From UBA1181 sp963619325 (GTDB taxonomy: Bacteria > Bacteroidota > Bacteroidia > Bacteroidales > Paludibacteraceae): a stretch of DNA of 18,740 bases. This document shows, piece after piece, positions 16,610 through 18,740 of the stretch. Location: the NCBI GenBank assembly GCA_963619325.1, contig CAVEVQ010000037.1:1-18740 (forward strand), read 5' to 3'. The notes under the pieces were generated by a model. That model searched no databases. It was not told the DNA's origin and saw only the letters and a list, made by a program, of their open reading frames with translations. Position numbers and translations under genes: made by a program. The first letter of the stretch is position 1. Every line of letters starts with the position of its first letter.

Positions 16610-18523
16610 TTACTTGTTTTTGGATTTTCCACTGTTATTAGCCTCTTTTATCTCAGGGAGACGCTGATTCTCCAAACTTGCCGCATTGACATTCCAGTCT
16701 TCTTCCATGTCCCATCCCTTACGCACTTTCAAAGCCTTTGGATAATAGCGAACCTCTTCCGGCTGTAAATTTGCGTCAAAGTCGCCTGTGTCCCATTTTC
16801 CATTTCCATTTCTATCTACGAAAAGACGTACATAATAGACATTAGGAGAAAGAAATTTAAAGAGGACACTACCATTAGACATTTTCTGTACGCGAAGTGC
16901 TTCATCTTTTGCATTGATCAACTCAACATAGACATTGCCAGAGACTCCTGATAGGTTAAGACGAAGCGACCCATATTCCTCCTCCGTTTTTCTACTTAGG
17001 TTTACACCTAAAGAATCGTTATGATTTCCGTAAAAATCCCTTACGGCAGCTGAATCAAAAGTAAGCGTATAACGATTTTCCGGTTTTATCTCAGCGTTGA
17101 AAGCAAACTCACGTTTGTTTTCCTTTCGTTTTAATTCAAAAGGAACAGGAATACGTAAAGAATCACGAATCATCGAGAAATGGACCAAATCAATATTGAT
17201 ACTATCTATTGGAGTTCTCCATTTTACAGTATAATCATCATAAATCTCTAACTGCGTACTTTTTGACTCCAAAAACAAAATATTCGTACGGTTCAGCGTA
17301 GTTCCTCTTTTCTCAGCTCTCTCCCGCTTCTTTTCTTCCTCCTTTTTTGTCTTTTCTTCTTGCTTGATATACGACTCCGTCAACATAGCCTGCATCGTAT
17401 CTATTTGAGTCACAAAATTTTCGGCAGAATCCGTCTTAAGATATTCCACTGCAATTTGGATAGTATCCAATTTCAGCACAGTCGTGTCTGTAATCCAATA
17501 TCGAAGGGTATCTCTTTTAGGAGATGCCTCTCTTACATACCAGTCTTCCGCCTTGAAATTCACCGGATTAATTTTCACATCAGAACTATCGTATTTCGTC
17601 AGGTAAAGTTCAAAATGCTTTCTTTCTTTTCTTTCAATTTTCTCAAACTCCTGAAATTTAACCTCTTTATAGAAGAGCAACAAATGGACACTGTCTGGAC
17701 TATAAACGTTTACATTCCTTGCTTTGACAGTGTCTATCACAGTAGTATCTACCATCTCTACATTTCCTTTCACCTCTCTTTCAAACGAAATGACCTTATA
17801 GGTAGTGTCAAAGGCGACTTTCGTACCGACGGTAGGAATAGGCAACTCTTCATCTAACATAGCGACTCCCTCGCCTTTTTGATCATAGAAATAGTTGCCG
17901 TTCAAATCTGACAAGGCAAATATCTTGTACTGCTTGGCGGCACAGCCTTTTATTGAGAAACGACCATTTTCATCCGACCGCCCAATTCTGTTGAACGGCG
18001 TTGTTTTAAACGTTGTATCGGTATATTGTTCATACAAGCCAACAAGCACATTTGAAACTGGCGACAATGTTTTTGCATCTAACAAAACACCCGAAACAAT
18101 GAGCGAATCCAAGACATCGCCAGTGGAGAACGTATGACAATAACTTCTAATGAGGTTGTTCTCGGTATAGTCACCAATACAATCTGTGAAATCGAGGGTA
18201 TAAGTAGTGTTCGGTTTCAGAGAATCTTTCATCTCCACAATCACCTTCTTGCCGATCACCTTAGCCGATGGGGCTGGTTTCTGCGGAGGTGACACCACCA
18301 ACTTATTGGTTGGATCGTTAATCTGAAGAAACTCGTTGAACTCAATCTCAATTCTTTTCTGACTGACCTTCGTTGCTCGCTGTGCAGGATTAGATTTGAC
18401 ATACGATGGAGGAACTATATCTTTTTCACCACCCGACGGGCCCGACGCCATGTTTGCACAAGCGGAGAGTGACAAAAGCAATGCCCAATAGGCAATGCGT
18501 TTTATGATTGTTTTTAACATCAT
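16610..18523 (-). CDS. Ig-like domain lipoprotein (Big_5 type)
   Basis: A 637-residue exported lipoprotein. The signal peptide ends with lipobox LSAC, the lipidated Cys being residue 22. An N-terminal bacterial Ig-like (Big_5) domain covers about 38-130, with the pattern PPSYVKSNPAQRATKVS..IEIEFNEFLQIND and NTTYTLDF. A carboxypeptidase-regulatory/SdrD-like beta-sandwich follows (about 140-215) with GRSDENGRFSIKG and DLNGNYFYDQKGEGVA. A charged Lys/Glu-rich stretch lies near 385-410, and the C-terminal beta region carries a second calcium-binding-like motif, DRNGNGKWDTGDFD. Such proteins are a conserved Bacteroidota envelope family of unknown function. It heads the lipoprotein-wbqC-acyltransferase operon. 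ATG codons at 18523 and 18520 are equally possible starts. Confidence 0.88.
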   Translation of the reverse strand: MMLKTIIKRIAYWALLLSLSACANMASGPSGGEKDIVPPSYVKSNPAQRATKVSQKRIEIEFNEFLQINDPTNKLVVSPPQKPAPSAKVIGKKVIVEMKDSLKPNTTYTLDFTDCIGDYTENNLIRSYCHTFSTGDVLDSLIVSGVLLDAKTLSPVSNVLVGLYEQYTDTTFKTTPFNRIGRSDENGRFSIKGCAAKQYKIFALSDLNGNYFYDQKGEGVAMLDEELPIPTVGTKVAFDTTYKVISFEREVKGNVEMVDTTVIDTVKARNVNVYSPDSVHLLLFYKEVKFQEFEKIERKERKHFELYLTKYDSSDVKINPVNFKAEDWYVREASPKRDTLRYWITDTTVLKLDTIQIAVEYLKTDSAENFVTQIDTMQAMLTESYIKQEEKTKKEEEKKRERAEKRGTTLNRTNILFLESKSTQLEIYDDYTVKWRTPIDSINIDLVHFSMIRDSLRIPVPFELKRKENKREFAFNAEIKPENRYTLTFDSAAVRDFYGNHNDSLGVNLSRKTEEEYGSLRLNLSGVSGNVYVELINAKDEALRVQKMSNGSVLFKFLSPNVYYVRLFVDRNGNGKWDTGDFDANLQPEEVRYYPKALKVRKGWDMEEDWNVNAASLENQRLPEIKEANNSGKSKNK

Positions 18524-18552
18524 TCTAAGATAGGGTTTATCTATGCTATCTG

Positions 18553-18560
18553 CAAAGTTA
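18553..18560 (-). promoter_or_regulatory. candidate -7 element of the Ig-lipoprotein operon
   Basis: TAACTTTG (18560-18553, minus) fits TAnnTTTG, 29 bases before the ATG. No -33 TTTG lies at the normal distance, because the hairpin of the upstream gene occupies that space. Confidence 0.4.
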
Positions 18561-18574
18561 CAACAAAAAAGACA

Positions 18575-18604
18575 AAATCCTCAGATTTCAAGTTCTGAGG
18601 ATTT
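18575..18604 (-). terminator. terminator of the gliding-motility-domain gene
   Basis: AAATCCTCAGA (18575-18585) and TCTGAGGATTT (18594-18604) form a perfect 11-pair stem with an 8-base loop. On the minus strand TGTCTTTTTTGTTG follows. It lies 35 bases after the stop codon of the gene cut by the window edge. Confidence 0.9.
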
Positions 18605-18639
18605 GTCTTAAAAATGAAGTACCTATATCACTTAGTCTG

Positions 18640-18740
18640 CTATTTCGACCGCAACAACGTGAAGTGTCCTGTGTAGACTTTCACAATCTCTGGGATTCGA
18701 ACGGTGTACCAATAGTCGGTCGACGGCATCGCGTGTCCGT
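18640..18740 (-). CDS. C-terminal end of a gliding-motility-associated (CHU_C-like, type IX secretion) protein, partial
   Basis: The last 32 codons of a gene continuing beyond the right edge, on the minus strand, ending in TAG (18642-18640). The translation includes AMPSTDYWYTV and, nearer the end, VYTGHFTLLRSK. This matches the closing strands of the gliding motility-associated C-terminal domain (CHU_C / type B sorting domain), in which a P(S/A)xDYWxxV strand is followed by a KGHFxLxR-type strand. Proteins ending this way are usually large and exported through the type IX secretion system, so the genome likely encodes one. A strong terminator follows 35 bases later. Nothing can be said about the rest of the protein. 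Confidence 0.75.
   Translation of the reverse strand, partial: GHAMPSTDYWYTVRIPEIVKVYTGHFTLLRSK

Overview
The window is chromosomal DNA from a member of the Bacteroidota, most likely an uncultured Bacteroidales lineage. The evidence is a complete 16S rRNA gene of Bacteroidota type, promoters of the -33 TTTG / -7 TAnnTTTG class, an almost complete lack of Shine-Dalgarno sequences, and lineage-typical families: a DUF4293 membrane protein, a gliding-motility C-terminal (CHU_C-like, type IX secretion) domain, a WbqC protein and an Ig-like lipoprotein. I cannot name a genus. The 16S gene is about 63% GC on seven sampled lines, far above the protein genes, which look to be about 40% GC.

Layout. 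Every protein gene lies on the minus strand; only a tRNA is on the plus strand. At 5-1530 is the 16S gene, with a ~200-base structured leader and a clear promoter (1733-1764). At 2001-3023 is the murein transglycosylase mltG, whose promoter lies back to back with that of tRNA-Ser(GCU) (3146-3232). At 3488-5830 is an exported protein built from two copies of a FISUMP-like plus InlB-like repeat unit. From 8914 down to 5947 runs a probable operon: iorB (beta subunit of indolepyruvate:ferredoxin oxidoreductase, with no iorA beside it), a DUF4293 protein, a GNAT acetyltransferase and a class I/II aminotransferase. Upstream of it is nfnA-nfnB (11362 down to 9057), an electron-bifurcating NADH/ferredoxin:NADP+ oxidoreductase pair, closed by a terminator.

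At 11531-12343 is a glucosaminidase-LysM cell-wall hydrolase, then a polysaccharide-deacetylase-like protein (12504-13808), then a RadC/JAB protein (13864-14577). From 18523 down to 14742 runs an envelope operon: an Ig-like lipoprotein, a WbqC-like protein and a PlsC-like acyltransferase. The right edge cuts a gene whose last 32 codons read as a gliding-motility-associated C-terminal domain.

How the genes may work together. The aminotransferase, IorB and NfnAB form a plausible chain: amino acid to aryl-2-oxo acid, to aryl-acetyl-CoA plus reduced ferredoxin, to NADPH. This is inferred from gene order only. MltG and the glucosaminidase remodel peptidoglycan; the lipoprotein/WbqC/acyltransferase group and the deacetylase point to envelope lipid and glycan work.

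No mobile element, CRISPR array, defence island or phage gene is visible. The region looks like housekeeping chromosome with a few oddities: the orphan iorB, the duplicated exported protein, overlapping divergent promoters and the GC-rich rRNA. Several apparent longest-ORF starts were moved downstream because they are TTG or GTG codons.
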